This document shows, in pieces, positions 17,089 to 24,391 of a DNA stretch of 64,000 nucleotides. A program made the position numbers and the translations under genes. The notes below the pieces were generated by a model, which searched no databases, had not been told where the DNA came from, and saw only the letters and a list, made by a program, of their open reading frames with translations. Each line of letters begins with the position of its first letter. The first letter of the stretch is position 1. This DNA is from Pelagibius sp048268885 (lineage in GTDB: Bacteria; Pseudomonadota; Alphaproteobacteria; Kiloniellales; Kiloniellaceae), in assembly GCA_048268885.1 (NCBI GenBank), contig JBLWUP010000002.1:62001-126000 (forward strand), written 5' to 3'.

Positions 17089-18156
17089 ATGGCACAGCGC
17101 AAATACCGCATCGCGGTAATCCCGGGTGACGGGATCGGCAACGAGGTGATTCCGGTGGGCCAGCGCGCCGCCGAGGCCGTCGCCGGCAAGCACGGCTTCA
17201 CCATCGAGTGGGAAGACTTCGACTGGTCCTGCGAGCGCTACGCGAAGACCGGGCAGATGATGCCCGAGGACGGCATCGCCCAGGTGAAGGAGTTCGACGC
17301 CATCTACCTGGGCGCCGTCGGCTTTCCCGGCGTGCCCGACCACGTCTCGCTGTGGGGCCTGCTGATCCCGCTGCGCCGCGAGCTCGACCTCTACGCCAAC
17401 GTGCGCCCGGTGCGCCTACTGCGCGGCATGACCTCGCCCCTGGCCGGGCGCGGGCCGGAGGACATCGACTTCATCGTGGTGCGCGAGAACGTCGAGGGCG
17501 AGTACTCGGAGATCGGCGGGCGCTCCTACGGCGGCACCGAGCAGGAGATGGTCTCCCAGCTGTCGGTCTTCACCCGGCGCGGCACCGACCGCATCCTGGA
17601 ATACGCCTTCGAGCTGGCCAAGAAGCGCCGGCGCAAGCACGTCACCTCGGCCACCAAGTCCAACGGCATCGTCCACACCATGCCCTATTGGGACGAGCGC
17701 TTCGCCGCCATGGCCCAGCGCTACCCGGACATCGAGACGGCGCAGTACCACATCGACATCCTGACCGCGCACTTCGTGCAGCACCCGGACTGGTTCGACG
17801 TGGTGGTGGCCTCCAACCTCTTCGGCGACATCCTCTCCGACCTCGGGCCCGCGGTGGCCGGCTCCATCGGCATCGCCCCGGCGGCCAACCTCAACCCGCC
17901 GCGCGAGTTCCCCTCGCTGTTCGAGCCGGTGCACGGCTCGGCGCCGGACATCGCCGGCAAAGGCATCGCCAACCCCATCGCCGCCGTCTGGACGGCGTCG
18001 ATGATGCTCGAGCATCTGGGCGAAGACGCCGCGGCGGCCGAGCTGGAGGCCGCCGTTGAAACGGTGCTGGAGAACCCGGAAGCGCGCACCCGCGACCTGG
18101 GCGGCGCGGCGGACACCAAGGCCTGCGGCGAGGCGGTGCTGAAGGCGCTGGCCTAG
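17089..18156 (+). CDS. Tartrate dehydrogenase / D-malate dehydrogenase family protein (isocitrate/isopropylmalate dehydrogenase fold)
   Basis: A 355-residue beta-decarboxylating dehydrogenase. It has IAVIPGDGIGNEV at the N-terminus, the ENVEGEYSEIGG substrate loop, the catalytic lysine region TSATKSNGI, the metal aspartates in VVASNLFGDILSDLG, and FEPVHGSAPDIAGKG. The sequence around DLYANVRPVRLL and the length fit the tartrate/D-malate (TtuC/DmlA) branch better than LeuB, where YANLRP-type motifs differ, but the substrate is inferred. A GGGGAGG ribosome-binding site precedes the ATG. It stands alone after the tRNA-Ala terminator. Confidence 0.85.
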   Translation: MAQRKYRIAVIPGDGIGNEVIPVGQRAAEAVAGKHGFTIEWEDFDWSCERYAKTGQMMPEDGIAQVKEFDAIYLGAVGFPGVPDHVSLWGLLIPLRRELDLYANVRPVRLLRGMTSPLAGRGPEDIDFIVVRENVEGEYSEIGGRSYGGTEQEMVSQLSVFTRRGTDRILEYAFELAKKRRRKHVTSATKSNGIVHTMPYWDERFAAMAQRYPDIETAQYHIDILTAHFVQHPDWFDVVVASNLFGDILSDLGPAVAGSIGIAPAANLNPPREFPSLFEPVHGSAPDIAGKGIANPIAAVWTASMMLEHLGEDAAAAELEAAVETVLENPEARTRDLGGAADTKACGEAVLKALA

Positions 18157-18187
18157 GCGGTTTCCCAGAAAAAAGGGGAGGGGCGTC

Positions 18188-18218
18188 TTGACCTTCCCTT
18201 TACTGGAAACTTGATACT
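18188..18218 (+). promoter_or_regulatory. CueR/HmrR-type (MerR family) copper-responsive promoter of the cop genes
   Basis: A -35 box TTGACC (18188-18193) and a -10 box GATACT (18213-18218) are separated by 19 bp, the over-long spacer characteristic of MerR-family-activated promoters. Inside lies the dyad ACCTTCC...GGAAACT, close to the known CueR box (ACCTTCC-N-GGAAGGT). The copC start is about 50 bp downstream. No MerR-family regulator gene lies in the window. Confidence 0.75.
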
Positions 18219-18266
18219 CTGCGGCCGTTTTGACCCGCCAAAGGCCGAAAAGGAGCGCCTGCCCCC

Positions 18267-18659
18267 ATGCTGTCCAACCTCCTGTGGAAGAAGCTCGCGA
18301 TCCGTTTCGCCGCCGTTGCGGCCCTGGCCGCCGCATTCTGCCTGCCCGGTGGTCCCGGCGAGGCCCATTCCAAAGGGCCCAAGATCGCGCCGGCCCATGG
18401 CAGCGAACTGGTCGAGGCGCCGGAGGCACTGCGTTTTGCCTTTGCCAAGCCGGTGCGTCTGACGGCGGTGCGGCTCTACGACGCCGAGGACAGCGAGATC
18501 GAGTTGCCCGGCAAGCGCAGCATCAAGCCCGTGAAGACCCGGCGCATCGCCCTGCCGCCGCTGGAGGCCGGCGCCTACCGGGTGCAGTGGCGCGCGCTTT
18601 CCGCCGACGGCCATCCGGTGGACGGCGAGTTCAGCTTCACCATCGTTCCCGCCAACTAG
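18267..18659 (+). CDS. copC: Copper-binding periplasmic protein CopC
   Basis: A 130-residue exported protein. A signal peptide with a hydrophobic core (AAVAALAAAFCLP) ends at GEA, so the mature protein would start with His (HSKGPKIAPAHGS). That N-terminal His, together with the conserved Asp/His of SADGHPVDGEF, forms the Cu(II) site of CopC proteins. The remainder is the small Ig-like beta-barrel of the family. It is first in an apparent copC-copD-cytochrome c-Spy-like unit behind a CueR-type promoter; copD starts 15 bp downstream. Confidence 0.9.
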   Translation: MLSNLLWKKLAIRFAAVAALAAAFCLPGGPGEAHSKGPKIAPAHGSELVEAPEALRFAFAKPVRLTAVRLYDAEDSEIELPGKRSIKPVKTRRIALPPLEAGAYRVQWRALSADGHPVDGEFSFTIVPAN

Positions 18660-18674
18660 GCCCGCTCCGGTAAA

Positions 18675-19556
18675 GTGGCGGAGCTTTCCTTCTTCCTGGT
18701 CGACGCCGTCAACCTGGCCGCCAAGGTGTTGTCCTACGGCAGCGCCCTGGCGTCGGTAGGCGCCCTGGCTTTCACCGATGCCTTCTCGCCCTCTCTTGCC
18801 GGCCGCGACGTCGCCATGCTGAAGCGCCACTTCCTGCTGCTGCTGGCTGTCGCGCTGCTGGCCTCGCTGGGCACCCTCTTCGCCACCGTCGCCTTGCTGA
18901 ACGGCCTGGGTCTGGCCGGCGGCTTCGATATCGAGCTCTGGAGCCTCGTGGCCGGCACTGCGACCGGCGACGCGGCCTGGGTGCGCTTCGCCGGGCTGGC
19001 GCTGCTGCTCGTCGGGCTGTTCTTCGCGCCGCTGCGGTTGGCGGCGGCGGTCGTCGGTGGTCTTGTGGTCGCCGCCTCCTTCGGCTTCGTCGGCCACGTG
19101 CAGGACGATCCCCATTCCGTCGTCCTCCATGCCCTGCTCATGCTGCACCTCCTCGCCGTCGCCTTCTGGATCGGCAGCCTCTGGCCGCTGCTGCGTCTGG
19201 CGACGACGCCGGAGCCGCGGCGGGTGGCCGAGATCATGGAGCGCTTCGGACGTCTTGCGGTCTACTTCGTCACCTGCCTGCTGGCCGCCGGCGTGGTGCT
19301 GGCGGCGTTGCTGCTGGAGGGCTTCGCACCGCTCTTCACCACACCTTACGGCCGCCTGCTGCTGATCAAGCTGGCGTTGGTCGCCCTGCTGCTGTGCTTC
19401 GCGGGGCTCAACAAGTGGCGCCTGGTGCCGGCCCTGGCGGCCGGCGCGCCGGGGGCAGGCCGTCGTCTGCAGCGCTCCATCGCGATGGAGGCCGGGCTGG
19501 TGGTGCTGATCCTCGGCATCACCGGGTTGCTGACCTCGGCCTTTTCGCCGGCTTGA
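18675..19556 (+). CDS. copD: Copper resistance protein CopD (inner membrane)
   Basis: A 293-residue polytopic protein with about eight transmembrane helices and the CopD-type HVQDDPHSVVLHALLMLHLLAVAFWIG region, which holds the conserved histidines proposed to bind copper or haem, and the C-terminal LNKWRLVPAL segment. CopD works with CopC in copper uptake/handling across the inner membrane. The start is a GTG at 18675-18677 with a weak ribosome-binding site. Its stop codon lies inside the first copy of a 20-bp tandem duplication. Confidence 0.9.
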   Translation: MAELSFFLVDAVNLAAKVLSYGSALASVGALAFTDAFSPSLAGRDVAMLKRHFLLLLAVALLASLGTLFATVALLNGLGLAGGFDIELWSLVAGTATGDAAWVRFAGLALLLVGLFFAPLRLAAAVVGGLVVAASFGFVGHVQDDPHSVVLHALLMLHLLAVAFWIGSLWPLLRLATTPEPRRVAEIMERFGRLAVYFVTCLLAAGVVLAALLLEGFAPLFTTPYGRLLLIKLALVALLLCFAGLNKWRLVPALAAGAPGAGRRLQRSIAMEAGLVVLILGITGLLTSAFSPA

Positions 19557-19590
19557 CCTTCCCCCAACTGGCTTGACCTTCCCCCAACTG
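19551..19590 (+). repeat. Perfect 20-bp tandem duplication carrying a second CueR-like box
   Basis: GCTTGACCTTCCCCCAACTG occurs twice back to back (19551-19570 and 19571-19590). The first copy contains the copD stop codon TGA. The second is followed by GAATG, which completes TTGACCTTCCCCCAACTGGAATG, resembling the CueR-type dyad at the copC promoter. It lies 45 bp before the cytochrome c start. No clear -10 follows at 19-bp spacing. Confidence 0.9.
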
Positions 19591-19634
19591 GAATGTGCAG
19601 CCTGACCGGACTCTGGAACTGCTTGGGACGGAAA

Positions 19635-20105
19635 ATGGCGCAGAAATCTCGCTGGATCGTTATGGGCGCGGCGCTGCTGATCGCGGTCGGCGCGACGGCG
19701 GCCTATACGCTGAATCCTTTCGGGGACAGCGGCAGCGCGGCGGGCATCGACCCGGACGATCGCGACAAGGTGGCGCTCGGCGCGCAGGTCTATGCCGAGA
19801 ATTGCGCCAGCTGCCATGGCGCCAAGCTGGAAGGCCAGCCCGACTGGCGCCAACGGCGGCCCGACGGCCGCCTGCCGGCCCCCCCGCACGACGTCAGCGG
19901 CCACACCTGGCACCATCCCGACGCCCAGCTTTTCGCCCTCACCAAGTACGGCCCGGCGGCTCTGGCCGGCGGCGGCTACCAGAGCGACATGTCCGGCTAC
20001 GAAGGCACCCTCAGCGACGCCGAGATCTGGGCGGTGCTGTCCTACATCAAGAGCCGCTGGCCGCAGCAGATCCAGGCCCGCCATGACCAGATCTCGCAGC
20101 AATAA
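19635..20105 (+). CDS. Membrane-anchored c-type cytochrome
   Basis: A 156-residue protein with one N-terminal membrane anchor or uncleaved signal (WIVMGAALLIAVGATAAY, about residues 6-23). The periplasmic class I cytochrome c domain has one haem site, CASCH, and a later methionine (SDMSGYEGTLSDAEIWAVLSYIKSRWP) as probable axial ligand. The ATG at 19635-19637 is chosen because the anchor follows immediately; an open frame reaches 19593. The link to the copper genes suggests electron transfer to or from copper (for example cuprous oxidation), but this is inference. Confidence 0.85.
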   Translation: MAQKSRWIVMGAALLIAVGATAAYTLNPFGDSGSAAGIDPDDRDKVALGAQVYAENCASCHGAKLEGQPDWRQRRPDGRLPAPPHDVSGHTWHHPDAQLFALTKYGPAALAGGGYQSDMSGYEGTLSDAEIWAVLSYIKSRWPQQIQARHDQISQQ

Positions 20106-20121
20106 CTCCCGGAGCAGAATA

Positions 20122-20688
20122 ATGCAGCTCAGGCTTGCCCTCGCCGGCGGCTTGCTGGCGCTTGCCGCCACGGCGGCCCCCGCGGCCGAAAGTCCGTCAC
20201 GCTATGCCGGCCTGCAGGACCGCGACATCAAGGCCTTGTCATCGCAGCAGATCGACGACCTGCGCGCCGGGCGTGGCATGTCATTGGCCCTGGCCGCGGA
20301 ACTGAACGGCTTTCCCGGCCCGCGCCACGTGCTGGACCTGGGTACGGAACTGGGCCTGACGGCCGAGCAGCGCCACACTTTCGAGCAGCTGTTCCAGGAG
20401 ATGCAAGGCGAGGCGCAGCGCCTCGGCGCGGAGATCCTGGAGGCGGAAGCCGCGCTCGACGGGATTTTTCGCAGCGGCCGGGCCGCGGAGCCGGAACTGC
20501 GCCGGCAGCTCGCGGCGCTGGGCGCCCTGCACGGCGAATTGCGATTTACGCATTTGCGCAGCCATTTGACGGTCCGCGCGATGCTTACCGAGGCGCAGGT
20601 GGCACGCTACGACACCTTGCGTGGCTATGCTGCCGGGGACGCCCCTGGCCCCGGAAATAGCCACGGCCACGGGCCGGCCCAACCTTAA
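20122..20688 (+). CDS. Spy/CpxP-like periplasmic protein with His-rich C-terminus
   Basis: A 188-residue exported protein. The signal peptide MQLRLALAGGLLALAATAAPAAA-like ends near residue 22. The mature part is all-helical with LGLTAEQRHTFEQLFQEM (an LTxxQ-type motif) and a second MLTEAQVARYDTLRGY, as in Spy/CpxP and heavy-metal-resistance relatives. The tail NSHGHGPAQP may bind metal. GGAG sits upstream of the ATG at 20122. It starts 16 bp after the cytochrome gene and is last in the copper unit. Chaperone or metal-binding function is inferred. Confidence 0.75.
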   Translation: MQLRLALAGGLLALAATAAPAAESPSRYAGLQDRDIKALSSQQIDDLRAGRGMSLALAAELNGFPGPRHVLDLGTELGLTAEQRHTFEQLFQEMQGEAQRLGAEILEAEAALDGIFRSGRAAEPELRRQLAALGALHGELRFTHLRSHLTVRAMLTEAQVARYDTLRGYAAGDAPGPGNSHGHGPAQP

Positions 20689-21008
20689 CGGGCATCTCTC
20701 CCCTTCCGACAGGCGCCCCAGGGGGACGCGACCCCAGGCTAGCCCTCTCTGAGCGGGCACCCTGGACGGTGGTCCCGGCAGGGGCCGTTTCGCGGTGAAA
20801 AAAGCCCGAAAAAATAGGGCCTTGCCGGGCTGGTCTCACGACCACATCTCATAAAAGGTGAGAAAACTCACTGATGCCGGCATCCGGGCCGTGGTTTCCT
20901 GCCCTTACGCAAACAGGCGCTACCTATATTTGCGGCATAGGGGAACCGGCGAAAGCCGGATGCGTTGCTTCTAGGTACTGATCCTTGGGCCATTGGGTGG
21001 GACTTACC
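20689..21008. other. Intergenic region before the hemerythrin-domain gene
   Basis: About 320 bp without a gene. It holds a GC-rich stretch at 20760-20850 that can form weak hairpins (possible end of the copper operon), the repeat-like pair GGTGAG / CTCAC near 20860, and the EcfG-type promoter at 20942-20966. Confidence 0.5.
20942..20966 (+). promoter_or_regulatory. EcfG-type general-stress promoter
   Basis: GGAAC (20942-20946), 16 bp, CGTT (20963-20966): this matches the -35/-10 consensus of the alphaproteobacterial general stress sigma factor EcfG exactly in both boxes and spacing. The downstream gene starts about 43 bp later. Confidence 0.7.
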
Positions 21009-21689
21009 GTGACGATCTTCGGGCACTTGAAAGCAGGTCACAGCAGACAGCGCCATTTGGCGGCCAGCATCCTCGAGACGCCGGTCGAGCGGCGCGACGG
21101 CGCCCGCTTGTTCGATCTGCTGTGCGACGAAGCGGAGGCCCAGGCCGCCGCCGAGGAACAGACCTTCTACGCCGACCTGCTGACCTTGAGCGGCAACCAG
21201 GAGATGGCCCGCCAGGCCGTGTCCACGCACGACGATGCCGCGGCGCTGATTGGCGAGATTTCCGATCTGGCGCCCGACAGCGAGGAATGGCGCGCGGGGA
21301 TCGAGCGTTTCGCCCGGCTGATCGACCGCCACATCGAAGAGGCGGAAGCCGCTCTGACGCTCGCCCGCACGCTGATCACCGAGGCGCATGCGGTTCAACT
21401 CGGGGAGCGCTATCTGAAGGCCAAGACGAACTGGATCGCTGCCTTCGGGCGCGTGCCGGCGCCCTGCGCCTTGCCGGTGCCGGCGACCGTTCAGGGCGAC
21501 TCCAGCCTGTCGCGCCGTGTGGCCGCCGTTCTTCCCAGCCGCTCGCGCCGCTGGTTCCAGAAGTTCGGTCGGCCGCTGCGCAACTGGCCGCGCGCTACGG
21601 CCGTGGCGCCGTCGGGCCTGGGCGAGCGGCAGGAGCCGGTGGACTACGGCTCCACCCCGGAACGCTCGCTGCCGACGCGCAGCCGCTAG
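21009..21689 (+). CDS. Hemerythrin HHE-domain protein
   Basis: A protein of about 226 residues whose first ~130 residues fit a four-helix hemerythrin-like domain with a His/Glu ligand set: GHSRQRHLAAS, EEQTFYADLL, STHDDAAALIGE and RLIDRHIEEAEAAL. The rest is a basic, probably disordered tail. I prefer the GTG at 21009 with GGTGGGA upstream; TTG at 20985 and GTG at 20997 are in-frame alternatives. The EcfG promoter upstream agrees with a role in oxidative or general stress, such as O2, NO or iron sensing, which is inferred. Confidence 0.75.
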   Translation: MTIFGHLKAGHSRQRHLAASILETPVERRDGARLFDLLCDEAEAQAAAEEQTFYADLLTLSGNQEMARQAVSTHDDAAALIGEISDLAPDSEEWRAGIERFARLIDRHIEEAEAALTLARTLITEAHAVQLGERYLKAKTNWIAAFGRVPAPCALPVPATVQGDSSLSRRVAAVLPSRSRRWFQKFGRPLRNWPRATAVAPSGLGERQEPVDYGSTPERSLPTRSR

Positions 21690-21775
21690 GACGCGGCCGG
21701 CGCCATGCCTTGCGCGTCATAAATCCTTCTTCGAGACGTCACCTTCGGGACATCGCTTTTCCCTAGCGTGGAACC

Positions 21776-21807
21776 GGCGCGGCCTTCGACCGCGCCGCTT
21801 CTTCTCT
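21776..21807 (+). terminator. Probable terminator between hemerythrin and phytase-like genes
   Basis: The stem GGCGCGG (21776-21782) / CCGCGCC (21790-21796) is followed by GCTTCTTCTCT. The pyrimidine tract is interrupted, so it is a moderate call. Confidence 0.5.
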
Positions 21808-21833
21808 GCGCATTCTTTTTGGGGGATTTCACG

Positions 21834-23165
21834 ATGAACCAACGCGCGCTCCTGCGCCAAAGCCTGCTGGCGGGGCTGCTCGCTCTCGCGCCGGCGGCCG
21901 AAAGCCTGGCCGGCGACATGAAGCTACTGTCGACCGACGATCCGCTCGCCTCCTGGCGCGCCGTCACCTATCCCGGCGGCAAGACGGCGGCCTTTTCCGT
22001 CGGCCTGGGTTCCGGCGCCTTCCGCCATCCGGGCGATCCGGCGAACAGCATCTACGTGGTCTCCGACCGCGGCCCCAACTTCACCTGCGCGGCCGCCAAG
22101 AAGATCATCGGCGAGGCCAGCCAGCCGCTGTGCCAGGACGTGAAGGGCGCGCGTTTCTATCCGACGCCGGACTACACGCCCTCGATCTACCGCCTGGAAC
22201 TGGACCCGGCGAACGGCGGTTTCTCGGTGAAGGACGTCATCGCGCTGAAGACCGCGTCCGGCAGCGCCATCACCGGCCTGCTCAATCCGCAGAAGGCGGC
22301 CAAGACCGATCAGGCGCTCGACGCCCAGGGCAACATGCTGCCCTTCGATGCCAACACCATCGATGCGGAAGGCCTGGTGAAGCTCTCCGACGGCAGCTTC
22401 TGGATCGGCGAGGAGATGGGCCCCTCGGTGCTGCAGGTGGCATCCGACGGCCGCATCGTGAAGCGCATCGTGCCTGCCGATGCGGTGGCGGACTACCAGG
22501 ACGCCGACACGCAGATCGTCGGCGGCCTGCCGGCCATCCTCTCCAAGCGGCACAAGAACCGCGGCATCGAGTCCATGGCGGTCTCGCCGGACGAGAAGTT
22601 CCTCTACTTCATGCTGCAGAACCCGCTCGACAATCCCGACGCCAAGGCCTACGCCCAGGCCAAGAACACGCGCCTGTTCAAGATGGAGCGGGAAAGCGGC
22701 AAGCTGCTCGGCGAGTACGTCTATCAGCTTGACGACCCGCAGAGCTTCGCGCTCGATCCCTCGGAGAAACAGAATTCGCCGCGCGTCTCCGAAGTGACCG
22801 CCATCGGCAGCGATCGCCTGCTGGTGCTGGAGCGCACCAACAAGACCACCAAGCTGCACGAGGTCTCGCTGGCCGGCGCCACCAACATCCTCGCCGGCAA
22901 GTGGGACGACCCGGCGACCAGCCCGACCCTGGAACAGCAGAACGACCTCTCCGGCACCGGGGTCACGCCGCTCGCCAAGACCCTGCGGTTCGACACGGCG
23001 CGGGACTTCCCCGAGGCGCCGGTGAAGCTGGAGGGCATCGCCTTTCTGGGCGACGGCACCATGGCGCTGATCAACGACAACGACTTCGGCATCACCGGTG
23101 ATGCGACCAAGGTCCTATTGGTCAAAGACGCGGTAAGCCCCGATACTGCGGTTTACACGGACTAG
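21834..23165 (+). CDS. Exported esterase-like-activity-of-phytase (PF13449) family protein
   Basis: A 443-residue protein with a cleavable signal peptide (hydrophobic LLAGLLALAPA, cleavage near SLAG). It then has a beta-propeller-like domain with the family's features: YVVSDRGPNFTC, TIDAEGLVKLSDGSFWIGEEMGPSV-type residues, RNRGIESMAVSPDEKFLYF-type repeats, VLERTN, and LEGIAFLGDGTMALINDNDFG near the end. The ATG at 21834 is preceded by a purine-rich GGGGGAT. Members are poorly characterised periplasmic proteins with proposed phosphoesterase activity. It is monocistronic, with a strong terminator 120 bp downstream. Confidence 0.85.
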   Translation: MNQRALLRQSLLAGLLALAPAAESLAGDMKLLSTDDPLASWRAVTYPGGKTAAFSVGLGSGAFRHPGDPANSIYVVSDRGPNFTCAAAKKIIGEASQPLCQDVKGARFYPTPDYTPSIYRLELDPANGGFSVKDVIALKTASGSAITGLLNPQKAAKTDQALDAQGNMLPFDANTIDAEGLVKLSDGSFWIGEEMGPSVLQVASDGRIVKRIVPADAVADYQDADTQIVGGLPAILSKRHKNRGIESMAVSPDEKFLYFMLQNPLDNPDAKAYAQAKNTRLFKMERESGKLLGEYVYQLDDPQSFALDPSEKQNSPRVSEVTAIGSDRLLVLERTNKTTKLHEVSLAGATNILAGKWDDPATSPTLEQQNDLSGTGVTPLAKTLRFDTARDFPEAPVKLEGIAFLGDGTMALINDNDFGITGDATKVLLVKDAVSPDTAVYTD

Positions 23166-23287
23166 TCCCGCCCCTCGGCGCGTCCAGCCTGGGCGCACCG
23201 GCGGGAGGGACAGACCCGGGTAGGGCGTTCTCCGAAAGCCTCCCTGCAGGATCCCACTGGGTCCAGGGTCCTAAGCCTGTCGACTAT

Positions 23288-23324
23288 GGCCGGTACCGCG
23301 AAAGCGGTGCCGGCCGTCTTTCTT
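23288..23324 (+). terminator. Rho-independent terminator after the phytase-like gene
   Basis: A 12-bp stem (GGCCGGTACCGC at 23288-23299 with GCGGTGCCGGCC at 23304-23315) has a GAAA tetraloop, followed by GTCTTTCTT. Confidence 0.85.
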
Positions 23325-23375
23325 CACGGCTTCCCCTCTGCTGCGTTAGACTTGGCGCGACGCAGAGGAGAGGTC

Positions 23376-24152
23376 ATGCCGCGAATCGTCACCGAAACCA
23401 GCGCCTGGCAGCGCGCGCCGCGGTCGCTGCCGGCCGGGCGGGCCGTCTTCGCGATCGGGGACGTGCACGCCCACGCCGACCATCTCTGGACCCTGCAGGA
23501 ACGCATCTCCGGCATCATCGCCCTGGAGAACGAGGATGACGACGCGGTGTCGGTGGTCTGGCTCGGCGACTACGTCGACCGCGGCTGGCAGCCCTTGGAG
23601 ACCCTGGATCTGGTCGCCGCCGGCCTCGGCCAGCCCGGGGTCGAGGAGATTCGCCTGCTCGGCAATCACGAGGTCTACCTGATCGAGGCGGCGAGCGGCG
23701 AGGACGTCAGCCTGCCGCGGCTGCTCAACTGGTGGCGCTTCGGCGGCGAGGAAACCCTCAAGACCCTGGCGCCGGACGCCCGCCTGGAGGACCCGGAGGA
23801 ACTGGTCGCGGCGCTGGGCGAAGGGCTGGGGGAGGGGCGTCTCGATTTTCTCCGCGGCCTGCGCCTGCAGCACCGCATCGGCGACTATGTTTTCGTCCAT
23901 GCCGGGCTCAGTCCGGACCGGCCGCTGGAGGCGCAGAGCGAACAGGATCTGCTGTGGATCCGCGAGCCATTTCTCAGCGGCGGAGACTGGCCGCATCCGG
24001 TCACCGTGGTGCATGGCCACACGCCGGAGGGCCCGACCGCGCTGTCCCACCGGATCGGTGTCGACAGCGGGGTTTTCGCCAGTGGTTCGCTGAGCGCCGT
24101 GGAGTTGCGTGGAGACCGTCTCCGTTTCATTGTGACGAGAGAAGAAAATTAG
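23376..24152 (+). CDS. PPP-family metallophosphoesterase (serine/threonine protein phosphatase-like)
   Basis: A 258-residue protein with all calcineurin-like metal-binding motifs in order: FAIGDVHAHADHL, WLGDYVDRGWQP, LLGNHEVYLIE, FVHAGLSPDRPL and VVHGHTPEGP. The ATG at 23376-23378 follows AGAGGAGAGG. The family includes bacterial PrpA/PrpB-type protein phosphatases and dinucleotide-polyphosphate hydrolases; the spacing GDxHA...GDYVDRG...GNHE favours a protein phosphatase-like enzyme. It is isolated, with no kinase beside it. Confidence 0.85.
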   Translation: MPRIVTETSAWQRAPRSLPAGRAVFAIGDVHAHADHLWTLQERISGIIALENEDDDAVSVVWLGDYVDRGWQPLETLDLVAAGLGQPGVEEIRLLGNHEVYLIEAASGEDVSLPRLLNWWRFGGEETLKTLAPDARLEDPEELVAALGEGLGEGRLDFLRGLRLQHRIGDYVFVHAGLSPDRPLEAQSEQDLLWIREPFLSGGDWPHPVTVVHGHTPEGPTALSHRIGVDSGVFASGSLSAVELRGDRLRFIVTREEN

Positions 24153-24277
24153 AAAAATCAGTGAGTTATTAATCAATGCGATGGTTAACGAGGGATTGAA
24201 TTCCGGTCGGGTTTTAAGCAAGCTCTAAGGGTTTACGCCCTACACTTCGGGATTGAGATCTTTTCTGGCAGCTTTGA

Positions 24278-24340
24278 CCAACCTCGACGTGCCAACCTCG
24301 ACGTGCCAACCGCGACGTGGTTGTCCGGGGATTGTCCGGG
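24278..24340. repeat. 14-bp tandem repeat (three units) plus a second short duplication
   Basis: CCAACCTCGACGTG occurs at 24278-24291 and 24292-24305, and a near-copy CCAACCGCGACGTG at 24306-24319. Directly after, TTGTCCGGG is duplicated (24321 and 24332). The array lies 50-115 bp upstream of the PAS-EAL gene. Confidence 0.85.
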
Positions 24341-24391
24341 GGCCGAAGGGCAGTGAGTTCGGCTGAGTGCCGATGAGGGGAAGAGGCACCG

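Noticed and set aside
18153..20171. A 672-codon minus-strand frame opposite the copper genes
   Set aside because: Shadow of copC-copD-cytochrome c on the plus strand; Gln/Gly/Arg-rich, no motifs.
21772..21795. A second EcfG promoter beginning with GGAAC before the phytase-like gene
   Set aside because: GGAAC is present, but no CGTT follows at 16-17 bp; the region fits a terminator stem instead.
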